Assembly (NCBI GenBank): GCA_025093985.1
Contig: JACAAK010000007.1
Coordinates: 2,542,001-2,606,000 of the forward strand
DNA: 64,000 nt
From: Calvatia gigantea
Lineage: Eukaryota; Basidiomycota; Agaricomycetes; Agaricales; Lycoperdaceae
Reading direction: 5' to 3'
Positions 1 through 12,483 of the stretch are shown one piece after another. The first letter of the stretch is position 1. Every line of letters starts with the position of its first letter. The position numbers and the translations under genes are program-made. The notes beneath the pieces were generated by a model, which ran no database searches, had not been told where the DNA came from, and worked only from the letters and a program-made list of their open reading frames with translations.

Positions 1-586
1 ACGGTGTGTAAGCGCAGTCCTGGTCACTGCAGGCAGCGTCAACAAGGTCACCCGGCCGTCACAAGGCTAAGTTGATGGAGAGAACCGCACACCTTGCTCT
101 TAGCATTGTGATCATAATTTCATCGCCTATGATCAGAGTCAACGTTGAAACCCAGGGCTTGCACGGGAGGAGAAACGACTGGGAGCGAGCGTTCAGCTGA
201 GCTGTTTGGTCTTTGGTGCATGTTCAGTGGATGGAGTGCGTTTTAAGAGTGCAAGCACTCGGCATGTATCGTCGCCTCTTAAACCGTGCGCGACCCAGCC
301 GGTGCAACACATGCGCCTGGGGTAGGTGAGTGGTGCAGTAGGCAAGGGAAGCGGAAATTGGTTTGCTATCATTCGGAGTTTGAACCAGTTGTTGATTCCA
401 TGACGTTGACTCCGTTCAGGCTGTGCCCCAATGTTTCAGCTAATACAGGTCCAGCTGCACATTTGTGTGACTACATAACAGACGATGAGACTACCTGGCT
501 TTTCCCATCCCGCACTTGACCTCACCCAACGCCTGCATCGCACTTGTCATCTACTTTGCTCTCGTTGACCTAAACCCGTCCCTTCT
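1..586. other. No gene recognised at the left edge
   Basis: Upstream flank of the DUF6699-like gene. Short open stretches exist, but none has recognisable protein character, a convincing splice pattern or a copy elsewhere in the window. It probably holds the promoter of the next gene, though I see no sharp motif. Confidence 0.4.
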
Positions 587-1988
587 ATGTCATTCTTTGT
601 GTCAGCGAGTGATTATGAAATCTACGGAGAAGAATTCTCAGATCCCTGGCATGAAGATTTTATATCAAGATCTTATCTTTTTGGTATTCTACACAATATG
701 GGGCAACCCTTTCCTGCTGTCAGACGACTGCGCCATCCACTACCACCACCCCCACCCTCATTTCTGACTGAAGCAGACATTGCAGAACTTCCAGCATTTC
801 CCCTTCTTTCTCCGCAACCCGCTCCTGAGACATTCCAAGGCCAATCGCAGCCGGCTCACATCCTTCCAAAACTAGGTGCCAAAAAGGCTCGATGGCGGCT
901 ATTTGAGCGCATTGCACAACACGGCTTGTTTTCTAATAAGCCAGCCCAGCCATCCACACCCCAGCCACCCTCCCCAGCAGGTTCTATCCCTCCCCCGGCT
1001 CCCGCTGATACGATCCAAGCGCCAACTGCTCAAGGGCGACCCCAGGGACTGCCCTATGCCTCAAGCTCTACCCAAACTTCGCGTGCACCATCCTTACCCG
1101 GTTTGGTCTCGACATTTTCCGGTAGCCCGAGCAAGCTCAGCGACTCCAGCAGCAGGAAAGACATAGAACCGACCCCCGTGGTGACCCCATCCCCCACTTC
1201 CACCGGTCCCGCCAAGTTGCAGGTGCCACAGAACGTTACAGCTTCTCCTTGGTTGCATGAGAAATCCACCACGCACCCTGACTACGTTCAGACAACCTCT
1301 CTAACCGCCGCTCCAGTTCCACCCCCCTCTCTTGCCAAACACAAGGAATAAGATCAATTCAGCGAGAAAAATGTGGGCTTCATTTTTTTCTTACCTTATG
1401 GTGCTTCCTTGTGTGCCGAAGGCCCGATCAAATGCTCAAGGTACGGAACCCCTGTCTGGAGTCATACCACCACTCACTCCCAACATAGGGTTTGCCGATT
1501 CTACCAAATTACGCCTGAGCCCACTTCTGGAGTATCGCGTATCAAATCCACCTGTATCCCATGACCTCCGTCTTGATCTTTCCGGTCGCGGCCAAGCAGC
1601 ATCAATGAGTGGGTACCGGCGCCCATTCAATGAACTCGAAGAGGTGCAAATTGCAACGATCCCTCCTACTCATACTCTTCGACTCTTCCATCCCCGACTG
1701 CCGTTGTACATCGATGTTACCCAAGTACATCCCAACGGCATCACCGTCTTGGATATCATTATGCGGGTCTCTGCCACACTCACACAACAAATATCACCTG
1801 ATATGTTGACCACTGGCAATCGTGCAGAGGTCGAGAAGGCATATAAAAGGCGGGTAGCTTTTTTTGGTGGTGGGGTGGAAAAAGGAATCTTATGGATAGA
1901 CCTGCTCTCCGATGATGTAATGTTTGAAGGACTGGAGAGGGCTGAGAGGGGCTTATGGGAGATCAAAACAAAGAAGGTTCCCATTTGA
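587..1988 (+). CDS. DUF6699-like domain protein with proline-rich N-terminus
   Basis: Two open stretches in different frames (587-1351 and about 1425-1988) look like one gene with an intron between about 1250 and 1440; I could not fix the splice sites. The first part has an acidic start and a long Pro/Ser/Gln-rich region, probably disordered. The second matches the layout of the DUF6699 family common in agaricomycetes: a SPLLEYR-like opening, an 'IATIPPTHTLRLFHPRLPLYIDV' strand block split around 1650-1720, a 'GITVLDIIMRVSATL' helix, a basic AYKRR segment and a closing 'GILWIDLLSDDVMFEGLE' motif. The family has no established function. The stop is at 1986-1988. This is the only locus here without a visible paralogue in the window. 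The start could also be further upstream. Confidence 0.6.
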
Positions 1989-2269
1989 AGGTATTTTTCA
2001 GGTTTCTTCCTATCTACTTATCTCAGTAGTTTTGCAGGTGTAATATATACGAGACATATTGTATCAACGTGACAAACTGTTTGCCCTGTGAATGGTGTCT
2101 TCTCATGTAGTAGGAGCGGAGAATTTGAACACACTTCGCATGAGAGACGCAAACCTCTTTGATAGGAACTTGACTGACAAAGGACCGCAGGACGCCTTCT
2201 GAGAATCACCTGCTCAGCTCGGGAGACCCTGGCCCTATTTTTGCGTGTATCCGCCTGGGTCGTTGCTCC

Positions 2270-2425
2270 TCGTTTCATTACTTTCCCTGCCCTAGCCATA
2301 TTTCGTGCAACAGGGAAAGAATATAGGGCCGCTGATTTTCGCTGGGGAGTTGCCTGGAGTTGCGTAGTTTCCCTCAAAATTCTGACGGTCCTGGGAGCTG
2401 AGTTGGTCCTCTTTGCCGAGGAAGC
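2270..2425 (+). pseudogene. Truncated EBP (EXPERA) fragment
   Basis: This matches the second intron and the start of exon 3 of the intact EBP gene at 18190-19058 (minus strand). It has the intron acceptor followed by a KEYRAADFRWGVA reading and KILTVLGA. At about 2418-2425 it jumps to sequence that in the other copy lies beyond the 3' end of the gene (near 17850). About 0.75 kb, including exons 3-5, is therefore missing. Exons 1 and 2 are absent on the left as well. It is the leading edge of the inverted duplication and cannot make an EBP protein. Confidence 0.8.
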
Positions 2426-2776
2426 ACTGGATGTGATGAAGGTCCCGTGGCTAGTGACACTTCACGCGACCGTTTCGCGCCAATGATTCAAGCGACTTGG
2501 ACGGCTACAACCATCACCTTACCCTGTACTTTCAACGGCTCCGCGGAACGGACTGAATGATAAGTATAGGTCTGACTACATTCTCTATATATAAGGTGAG
2601 CGAGGCCATATAACTGTAACAGCGCAACTCAATGATGGTCATGGCCTATTCAGCAGGTGTTGGGCATCCATTGATGACAAGTGCTGCCGCACTGACTCCC
2701 CCCGCTTCAACTGGGCATGACATTGCACATACGCTCCTCTATTACCCGAATGTTCTTCTAGTCTCTCTACTTGCTT

Positions 2777-5700
2777 ACGGTGAACAAGCTCGCCACCTGC
2801 AAGTTTAGTTCATCGTCTCCCCTCGACTCCGCCAAATATTTCGCGTCCCCCCTCGACACCATCCTAGAATCCATCAACGATCCACAAAACGAGTTCATCA
2901 CTTTGCATGATCTGACTGAAGCTTACGCGACTATCTCCCGAAGGATTCGCCTCCAAGTCCCCAAAGATTCTAGAAAATGACTGAGAGTTACCAGCTTTCG
3001 CCCCATTCAAGAGTGATAATGCCCCACTCTCGATCTGTCTGACCCGTGACATTGGCCTCCACCTCCTCAATCCCTTGACCATCTTCTCCCAACAACAATC
3101 CACCAGTGACAACAGTTCAATTCTCGAGGAGGGGACAGAACATGCCCAAGGATTTGCAACTCTCTCGCACCATGCACTTGTATTTTTATCCGATATATTT
3201 TCACTTCCACCTATAATGAATGTTTTTCCTGGTGTGTCATTATCATTATCGACTATTCCCCATCTGAATTTCCTCAAGCCAGTCAACTTAGAGATTTATT
3301 GCGAGAGGTTCTACTTATTCTCTCCAACCAGCGATTGCCGACACCCGATTGCAAGAAAACACGGAACCCCGCAGCTTGGATCCTTACGATCCAACACCTC
3401 AAACCAGACGTCCTGCTATCACTTAAACGAGAACTCAAGAATGTCCTTACGAGGATGCTGCGCGGAGACTTTGAGGGCCATACACACATTAATGAGGGAC
3501 TAAAGGTGTGCCCGTGCGCATGTCACACTTTCTCTAGAACCTGACAATATCTCCAGCTTTTATCCACCCTTCTTCGCACCCACTTCGAGTTCATGGAGTT
3601 CATGTTACCACTGTACCCATCGATCCTTGCTTTGACCACCGAAGATGCTTTCGACGTCCGAATGCAGTCCCTTAAAGCCCTTCGCTGCATTGTCGCCCTC
3701 AAGTTGAACTCTCCTGATGCTCAATGGTCTCAACAGATTGCTTCCCAGACTGCCTCATTCATCAAGTCTCAGGATAGCGAAACACAAAGGATCTCAAGAG
3801 GACTCCTTGCAAGGTATCCTGTTCTCAGCAATGAACGACATAGAAGAGCGTTCAGACAAGAAAGGCCCATTATGGACTTCGCTCACGGTAGCGTGCCTCA
3901 TATGTTTATCCGACGCCCAATTTTTCACCCATCCCCTATTCCCTTAAACTCTTCCTCTCGATCCTCGCTCGAGCTACGAAGCCTAAACGCTTTTATGTCC
4001 GAGCTCTTCACCCGCATGTATGGAAATGTCTAGTATGGTGTCATTCCCGACTACCCAATCCTTCAGGAGAACCCCAGGCGAGGCCGGAATTCGGAGAGAT
4101 TAGGAAACGTGGCTTCCTTGTTTTGCTACAGGAGCTCAAAGGCGGCATCGCAACCGCGCTCATCGCATCGTTGTTATCCTCTCCTTCGTTCAGAACCAGG
4201 GACATCCTGTCTATTATCGGAGATCTGCTGTCCGGTCCGAAGGAGAGTCAGATTCGAGAAGGGATAGCGGTCTTAGCTCGGCTCGTCAGCAATGTGGGAT
4301 TGTCGCCCACCGCTGGACTTCAAAACGATGTCAGAAACATTCGCGACATCGTATTCCGTGATCTGTTTGTCGGGACATTTTCGGACTTGCCTGAGGAAAA
4401 GATGAAGGCATTGTCTGGCCGACTTCCTGCCCCAGATGATCGGTTCATACGACCTTTGTCCGAGGTCCAAATTTGTGAGCACTGGAAGGAATTCCTCCAG
4501 GCCTGGTTGCGCGGTGTCAGTCATACTCTTGCACCGAACATTGATTTTAACCGGTACGAGGTGCGCTTTCTTCATGTAATATATTCCCCTCCTTCGAAAC
4601 TCACGCTATTTACTCCAGCACCAATTGTTAAACGTATGGCAAGCCCTGCTCTTGACCCAATCCCAACTTGCTCCTAATTCGGCTCTACTATCGATGTCGC
4701 CCTCCACTACCGAGCAGGTAACATCCATCATAACGAGTTAATCACCCATATGTACGACACTGCCCATCAACTTCGTCAATTACACCTTGTGGAGGTACAG
4801 CGGCAGCTTTGGGTTACGGTAGCCAGTAGTGGTGTTTTTAAGGTGCGAGGGAGTGGGTGGGGGGAGGCGTTATCGTTTCTTTTGCTACCTCTTAAGTAAG
4901 CGCCCTGGGTGCTTGTTGTACAGCTGCTGATCAGCTCTTGCACCAGATTTTGGAGTCTTGACTTGCAAGAGCTTGACATATGGAATCAGATCTTCAACGA
5001 AACCCTAGAAAGTGCCACGAAGTCAATGATGATGCCCCGAGGAGTTGTGGATACGTTGCTACAAAAACTAGGAAGAGGGGTTATAAAGGCGTGAGTAGTT
5101 CTAGTCAGCGGACGTTCAATACTCAAAGGGAATCCTCTTATAGCTTGGGGTCTTCTCCCGGCGTTTTGCCAATCTTGTTATCTCACTTCCGTTTCAATGT
5201 GGACGACGCCTCCTACCATGATCTCTTCCGCGTTGCCAGCGAAACATTGGTCAAACTGTACCCACCTGCACCTGAGGTCCTTATTCTCACCATCCCCGTT
5301 CTTACGGGAGTGGCTCGTCTAGTCGCATCCTCAAACGAGAAAGACGTCCTCCGATTGCTCTTAGCACTAAAAGACGGGCTCTGCATGTGGATCAGAGACG
5401 ATACAAAGTCTTTCCTGGAACACGAACATCACGCTTTCGTATGTCATTTTCCCCTTACTTCCAATGTAATACTCTCGCTAACCTCAAACTTCTTAGGCTC
5501 GCGACATTTATTGCGCCTCCCCTACAAGTCTATCCAAGCTACCACCATCTGCAGAAACGCTTCAAGACCTCTCACCATTCCTTTCGTCTTCATTCGAACG
5601 CAGTCGGTCATCCGCCAATCGGTCCTCTGGCATTTGAACACTTTTGGCGCACGACTTACCATCGCCGGCCCGAGTTTGTCAAGCTTCTCATCCCCGATAG

Positions 5701-7050
5701 TCTGAAGATGTGTTTGAAAGCATGGAGTGATCATTGTGGCGATAGTTTTGCCGAGAGTATACCGTCGATCACTGACTCACAGAATACGGTGAGCTGCAAT
5801 TATCCCAGTCGATTATTGACGCTAGTTAATGCCTTGTAGCCGGAGTTGATGGTTCCAGATTCGCGATTTCCCAATAAAACCACATTCGCACCTGGTGAAG
5901 CGGACATATCATGCGCTATGGACTCTGATGGCATTCATGACTTGATTCTCCCGTCTTCTGACCATGCTCCTGTGGATTTTGAGGGGTCACCGCTTCTGCT
6001 AACTCCCCGAGCGACTACTCCCAAGGCCACCCTGCCACGACCAACACCACGAGGAGCTGAGGACTCCAGTGACTCACAAAATATCACTGGTAATGTCAGG
6101 ATTGGGCTAACTACTGGGGAATTGGGACCGCAAATCAGTTCCAAACGCCTTGGCTCCCAAGGTGAGCCTTTTAAAGTCCTTTCATGAGACCGCATGACAG
6201 GGGATCAGCTTTACTAGGCAGCCAGCAGGTCCATAAGCGTCGACGTACAGAAAACAACGACGCCACTCCGACTACTTCGGTCGAATTCCCCGAGGCACCC
6301 GCCAGGGCCGCCCATTACGCACGATGGAACTGATGACCTCAAAGCCTCATCCTATTCTACCACTTTCCTTGTACCCGGGAATCGGACACCAAGAACACCA
6401 GTTCGCAACCCCCGTCGACGAGTGGTTTCTCCCCGTCTCCACGGGTTGAACGAAAAACTCATCCTCGAGTCATTTTCTCCAATGCCTCCAGCGCAATGAC
6501 CACAGCAGGATAACGGAGGGTCAAGAACAACGAACATGTGTGATGAAGGCGAGGCCATAGATGATAACATTGAGATGGAATATCCCCTTTCCCCATTGCC
6601 CAGAGGTCCGTACCCCTTTATAAAATCCATCTACCACCAACTAGTGACCTTTGCTCATCCATGTGTCCAGGTAACAGGCTACATGACTCACGGTTTTTCA
6701 AACCCTCCCCTGCAAAGCGCCTACAGTTCCAGCCGACAATTGAATCAAATTTCCCTTGTCGGCCAACGCCGCTGCACCGGAACCATACGACATCTGATCG
6801 CCTAGGTGCTTTGGAGCGTGCATATACCCTCGTCGCTGAAACACAGGGTGCATCCCAGGTGCCCATAGAAGAGCTCGCGCGCGCTGCGTGCCTTGCACGT
6901 GAAAGTGGCGCTAAGATAAATGCGCAGCTCAGCAAGAAGCTCCAAAAGTTTCTTGAGTGGGTCCCTCAAATCGCTGTAACGTATTTACAGATGAGGCCTG
7001 GTGAATATCTCGCATTCATTATACATCTTGATAAGGACTTTTCTGCCTGA
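2777..7050 (+). pseudogene. Rif1-like HEAT-repeat protein, damaged copy 1
   Basis: A long multi-exon gene relic. The N-terminal reading PLDTILESINDPQNEF followed by TEAYATISRRIR resembles the opening of the Rif1 N-terminal HEAT domain (Rif1 acts in telomere and replication-timing control with PP1). Helical HEAT-like segments continue to about 5830; a Ser/Pro-rich tail and a helical C-terminus (ALERAYTLVAETQ) end near 7050. Compared with the inverted copy at 13098-17490, the start ATG is ACG (2777-2779), a C-run at 2959-2962 has one extra base and brings a stop at once, and about 3768-3775 holds one extra base. Introns appear near 3505-3555, 5780-5840 and 6606-6670. The family assignment rests on pattern recognition; a different HEAT/armadillo family is possible. 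Broken status is well supported unless the indels are assembly errors. Confidence 0.6.
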
Positions 7051-7979
7051 GGCACAGAGTTCCTGATACTCCCTTACGTCGAGTAACGCGTTAAATTCGG
7101 TTATACACATACAAGTTGCAAACTATGGCAATTAATTCCAAACCTAATGCTGGCGAATGTGGAGGTAATGGTCGCAAGAAGCTCCGGAAAGCCTCTCAAA
7201 TGTGATTCCTCAAATCGCTGTAATTTATTTATTGTATTGTCTCCTCCATGCTTTCGGTTAAATTCGATGGGCATTATCAAGCTCTCTCGGGTGATTTTAA
7301 GTCATTATTTAGACGCCGACTGTAAACATCGTACACTCTTACCTTCGAAACATGCGAATACGACGGAAGCCAGAAACCACCCGGATCCCTTCACAATGGA
7401 GCCCTGATCTATTCCAGCGATTCGGGGAATCGAATGCGGGATCATTCGTTCCGATACTTAAAGGCGTTGATGTGCCTGAGCCCCTCCTCTTTCGCGTCAA
7501 TCGATATCTGATTTTAAGACCATTCACCACTTGGACCATGATGTTGGTGAACCTCAGTCATTGGTTAGATTGCCGATAATGACACCTTGTGCACTAGCCA
7601 AAATGTCACAACTGTATAGATTAGGTGAGGGGACCACTGAGGTAGGATCAGAATATCTCGACGAAGAAGGTCTCAACCAACGCACCTTGGCCACTGTGAC
7701 TGGGGGATCCCAAAAGGTAATTGGGGGTATTGGATTTGGAGGGTGTTGTTCGAATCATACGAATTACTCCCGTATCTTATATGAAAATGCCAAGACAAAA
7801 TTCGAAACCTCAGCACCTAATCTTAATTAAGGGTGGTAACATGCACCTAGAGCAGGGATTTTAAGTAACCTGTCATTGATTTTAGGGGTCCTTTGGGTTG
7901 TTCCTACTAACAACCGTGTGCTTTTGGACGCTGTCACCGAGCCGTTCCGGAAAGGCAAGGTTCCAAAGCCAAGAATCGA
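7051..7979. other. Duplication tail and unassigned sequence
   Basis: The inverted duplication continues to about 7375, where sequence shared with about 12905-13080 ends. From 7376 to 7979 I recognise no gene, repeat or RNA. Confidence 0.5.
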
Positions 7980-8540
7980 TTCAGAACTCCATTAAAATTT
8001 AAGCGGTGAATTGGAGTTGAAAGAAACTACGGCCCTGATCCTGGTGGCGTTGGGTGATCGTTGAAAGACTGTATGGAATTTTTGAAGTTGGACGATGAGT
8101 ATTTCAAACAGTCCACAATACAAACCTGGGGAGTGATCAGTAATTGGGCTGCCGCCTGTCTCAGGAGTCTTGCGGACTGATAATGTCAGTATTTCTTCGC
8201 CCGAAGGGGTCGTCATGATAACAGCCCCAGCTGGGACAGAGGAGTAGGATCCTGACATGAGGAATCAGGCCTCAGGGCTGCGCCCCATTGATGCCCAATC
8301 ACAACAACTCACTGGTGCCGAGAGAGGTCTTGGACCGGAAATCAGTGGCATCAGATGAATGTCCAGAAACTTTATTGATTGACGAATGGCCATCTCGGCC
8401 TTGATCCCTTCTCAAAAAGTTGTGATGTGCACCGGGACCAAGGGCTGTAGATGGGCCACCACAGATGTCGGGCTTTCCACCAGGTGAACCTCCAAACAAT
8501 TTTTCGAAGAAACGTCGGAATATCGCTATTTCCGGGGAGG
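7980..8540 (-). pseudogene. NLR locus N0: orphan N-terminal exons without NACHT
   Basis: Read on the minus strand, four exon-like blocks align in order with exons 1-4 of NLR N4. Block 1 gives IFRRFFEKLFGG ending TALGPG before a GT donor. Block 2 is a 57-base exon (SGHSSDATDFRSK), the same length as in N4. Block 3 has SSVPAGAVIMTTPSGEE and a TPE motif. Block 4 has a QRSPNAT reading. The start codon position is lost (N4 has ATG; here the matching bases do not form ATG). Nothing resembling the NACHT exon follows to the left, so this is an isolated N-terminal half, probably a duplication breakpoint remnant. A truncated decoy product is conceivable but unsupported. Confidence 0.65.
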
Positions 8541-8779
8541 GCGGGACGGTCAGTGTTCGCAGTGAAGAAGGGAGTCCTGGTGCAAGAAGAGAACGTAGGC
8601 CGACGCACTTGAGAACCCAACTTATCAGTGAGACGCCCGGCCCCATCCTGATATATTGCTGTCCATTTAGAGGCCCAAAGCAAATGGTGCGCAGTGTTGA
8701 AGGCGTTGAAACTTGTGTGCCGCACCTCACAATGGTAAAAGAGCGAACTTTGAAATTGGTGCCTTGAGCAAGGGACGAG

Positions 8780-9239
8780 TGACGACAGCACAATCACGTC
8801 GGACCAGCTCCTTTCCTCTTTGCTTCATCGACACGCGTCGGGTGCCTCCTGGCTCGTCCCGACTTTATGAGCCATCCCCCGTTCTTAACAATTCAAGCAC
8901 CCGAATCCTGGTCTGGCCCTCCTCAAGAAGCATCTTCAAACGTCACACCCCCTCACAACGGACCATGACGAGCGAGGCTTTCAACCCCGAAACTGTTGCC
9001 GAACCTTTTCTTCGAGCCAGGCGAGGAACTGCAAATAACATCACGCTATCTGGGGCAGAACTCATCTGACAAATATCGGACCTCCTACAAGACGCTCAGT
9101 GGAGAGGTTAGAACCGCAACAGAGTTTGGTGGCTAGAAGAGGCCCCCTAGGCTCCTTCAACTACATGCTACGGCCGCCAGCTACGCCAGCGACCTGCGAA
9201 TAACCTGCGGCGGAGTGAGTCAAATCCCCCCCCCCAAAA
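8780..9239 (+). repeat. Dispersed repeat with retroelement-associated ORF start
   Basis: Contains the reading MTSEAFNPETVAEPF followed by LSGAELI. It is repeated in inverted orientation at about 23900-24447. The part at 8780-8940 also matches 34090-34250 inverted. A related EQSAFNTETVQQL reading occurs at about 34300 and a degraded one near 12720. The ETV..L / LSxAELI pattern resembles small ORFs that accompany gypsy elements in agaricomycetes; I cannot name the product. A run of nine C residues lies near 9227-9235. Confidence 0.5.
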
Positions 9240-10186
9240 CCTCACTGTCCCTCTGCTCACTCTGCTCTACTCCCTTTTTCACTACCAACAAACGGTTCAC
9301 CACTCGTGTTGACCTCACATCCCCCCTATCTGCTGTACCCCACCCCTCACTGCTATGCTCTGCTCTCTCCCTGCCCCGCCCTGCCACATCTTGATGCCGC
9401 ACCCAGCCCTCTCTTCGAGGTTTTCCTATCCCTGCTCGCCCGGCCCTGCTCTGTTTTGACTGAGCCCACGATTTCACGACATCAATGACGGGCCGCCGCC
9501 TGGTGCTGTCACGCTCTCAGTGCTGTCATGCTCTCAGTGCTATTCTACTGCATTACGCATCACACCGCATCGCCGGCGGCGAGCAAGCGGAACATCCCAC
9601 ATTGTGACCACCTCCACATGCCTGGGGGGACTCCCCACCCCGTCGAAACCCAGTCGGAGAGCACAGGGCCTCATAACTCCACTTTGGAAATCACCACCCT
9701 ACAGCCTCCTCTTTCCACTTGATCCTTCCACTCCTATGGGCACCAAACCCTTGGCGCGACGTGTCGGAGCTAGTAAACCCAGGTATCGCAGTCAAGTCTC
9801 CTCAATGCTGTCCCTGCCAGGTATGTATGGAGGCCCTCATGAGCTTTCGCCAATGAGTAGTCGCACATCATCGCTACAATACTTTGTATTCAAACCCCAC
9901 TACAAATTACGCACCTAGATATCCTTTCCTAACTGCCTCGAGTGGCCCAGACAAGCCAGGCAAGGAACGATGACTTGATCCCATGAGGCAAACGTTCGTT
10001 TGTGATGCTGGATGAATCGATGACAGACAATGCGTGACAAAATGCGGCAGCAAGAAGGAAATAAGGGCAGTCAGTGGGCGGATACGTAGTCAGTCATACC
10101 CACTTCAACTCCACTGGGTGTCCCATCTCCTTGAATTATATGATATTGCCTCATAAAGTGATGCGGTGCTACATTGTATTCCAAAT
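9240..10186. repeat. NLR 3' tail repeat, copy T1
   Basis: This is the sequence downstream of NLR N1 (N1 reads leftward). Read in reverse it matches the tails after N4 (31138-32203), N5 (37723-38760) and N6 (46862-47798), including a shared ACAAAGTATTGTA block and a GGCGAAAG stretch followed by CCTGCCAGG-like sequence. A Ser/Pro-rich open stretch at 9520-9918 and its counterparts lie antisense to the tail in the other copies. They show no conserved domain. The tail moves with the NLR 3' end as one unit. Confidence 0.65.
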
Positions 10187-12483
10187 CTACTTTTCAACAT
10201 GAGGAAGCACAAGGTATTCTGGACTTTCGCGAGCAGGAACAGGTATCCGAAGGGATCCAATGATAGTGCAATATTCCGTTGGCTTTATCTGTACGATTTT
10301 GACCATGATATCATGTTCTAGCTCGGCTCTCGGCCTCCTTTGCAGGACCAACAGGTTCGCTAGGACGCTCCAATTGAGTGGATCTGTTTCCCAAGAAACA
10401 TGATTCTGCTTCAGAGCAAGTCGTTTCAATTTATTCCATTGGTTAATGGTGAATTTCTAGCAGGAGGAAATAGATTCAGTAAGCTATTTGACCCATAAGA
10501 TATCAGCTTACATCCAAGTCAAGCATTTCTGGCCACCATTGTATGCCGTCGTGGATATGGTAGACAGCCCACTTTCTTGTACAAAGACCTGTGAACATGT
10601 TGTCCAAGTCATGTTCACTAAGCTGCGTCAGATCATACTCCCTGGATATCACCCATTGGCGAAACAGAATTGGTGCCTATGAATGTCCTGAGTAGGTAGA
10701 TTAAGTATGGTTAGAATATCTGACAGACGTGATTAGAGAGCCAACCACAGAGGATCCCACATCATCTCCATCCGCAGAAAGTCATTCTCGGTTGGCCATA
10801 AGGGTGGCACAACATCCCAGTAATCGCGCCGGATCCTTGCAAACTCTGTGCGAAGGTAGAGTTCTACACTGAGCAAGGCCTCCTCGGAGTCGATCGGCAC
10901 CTCAAGTTTCCAGGAATATTCAATTTGTTGCTCGACTCGACGGAAGGATGCTTGTAGGTGGGCCTCAGGTCGACTGGCGATGATCCAGATGAAGGGTGTG
11001 GTTTGGACAGGAGGGAGGAGGGATTCGCGGATCAGATCCAACATCCTACATTGTCCCCTCTCCCCGTTGATTTCATCGAAACCATCCAAAAATACCACCC
11101 AACGCCGGGTGCCAAAATCAATGCCCTCGGCGGTAAACGGATCAACAAAGAGGTGCTTGAATTGCTCGTCAAGGGACTTGTCAAGGAATCCGGGATCGTC
11201 ATCCAGCCTTTTGCCCACGTACTGACGATAATCCATGTCAACCACGGCGAAACGATATGCCAAGGTTGTGAAAGCCTTCCTGGGGTCATCTCTGTGATTG
11301 GGACGAGAAAGAACAACTTGGTTGCACATCTAAGGGAGGGAAGAGGACGCACGATTTCAGCCAGGCTTTGCATGATTGCAGACTTGCCAACACCAGCGGA
11401 CCCAACGAGCCAGATAATCCTTGTCCCCAGAGCATTGTCATGGATACGCATCTGGAGCTGCTTGAGAAATTTCGTTCGGATATCCGGATGACATCGCGGA
11501 GGGTCATCACGATCAGAGGAGTCAAATTCCGCCCCAGGAATGACATGCATGAGCATTTTCTCCAACACTGTAAGGCAACAGGGTGTGAGCACTCCAACAA
11601 TCGGAATGTAGTATTTAAGGTCGCTCCCCACCCGGGCCGTGGTGATTGACCTCTGTCATTATCGGTTGGTTGATCACAACACCCCGTGCGTTGGACAGAA
11701 AGCCGCCATTATGCGGAACGGACGGGAACGCCGCTGAAAATCGTCAGAACAGCGCGACACACAAATGAACCCGGAACATACGCACTTTGGTTATCATCCA
11801 CCCCAGACTGTCGAGAACTATGCACAGGATGCAATTAAAAGGGCGCTTGTGTACGCACCACGGGGATTTCGTCCATATCTTGAATGCCAATGTCTGGGTG
11901 ACGAATATTCTACCGGGTCTTGATACACGCACCTCGGTGGCTGAAGTTTATGCTTTCCCCGTGATCAAGGGACACTGGCGGTAGCCCTTGGCTTGAAGGA
12001 ACTAGCTTTGTGGAGACCGCAAAGCGGTCGGACAGTTGGGACTCTGAAGTTAGGAGTCAGCCTCAAGATTGGTTGGATCCGGCAAGGAGCTACGGACGAC
12101 TGGTGGAGGCCACAGGCCAATCCTGAGAGGTATCAGACAACTGTTGGAAGACTTTGCGTCCCATATAAAGTTGCAAGTGGCCAAATTTCAGCGCTTATCG
12201 ATATCTCTGATCAAGCCACGCCAATCGCATACCTGGGCCATGAACAGTAGGCAAGAGTTGTCATTTATGCCGGGCGGACAGGACTCCTCACGCGAAGGTG
12301 CTGCAAGAACGCCAGGTGGGATAGACGGACTAGAGCCTGAGGGGTAAATCAGTCTACGATCCGTTTCCACTGAAGCCTTGCAAAATGATACGAACGAGAG
12401 CTGAGTGGGGTTGCGGGCCCAGGGAGGGAACTAGCGGATGAGCGTCGAGAGGTCCTGCTAGGAAGAGGATGGGATTTAGTCAT
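10187..12483 (-). pseudogene. NLR locus N1: NACHT protein with internal deletion
   Basis: Minus-strand relative of N5. Exon 1 starts with MTKSHPLPS at 12483. Next come an exon with IYPSGSSPSIPPG, the HNGGFLSNARGVVIN block, and a NACHT exon starting at 11567 (acceptor TTACAG). Walker A reads GSAGVGKS, Walker B WVVFLDGFDEINGE and the sensor block WIIASRPEAHLQ. A frameshift falls after LRCAT (about 11320). After the NDFL motif near 10780 the reading jumps about 0.8 kb forward compared with N4, removing the NACHT-distal winged-helix-like part. The C-terminal exon is open and stops at 10187. NACHT proteins of this kind are thought to act as intracellular switches in fungal non-self recognition. 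This copy cannot make a full protein. Confidence 0.8.

Noticed and set aside
3940..4030. Stop shared by both Rif1-like copies (3945-3947 and 16321-16323), suggesting a lesion older than the duplication
   Set aside because: A pyrimidine-rich tract ending in CTCGAG follows and an intron of about 70 bases would remove the stop and restore the frame, so an intron is at least as likely.
9520..9918. 132-codon Ser/Pro-rich reading in tail T1
   Set aside because: Counterparts in T4 and T5 are broken at different points and T6 has none, so I treat it as repeat sequence, not a gene.
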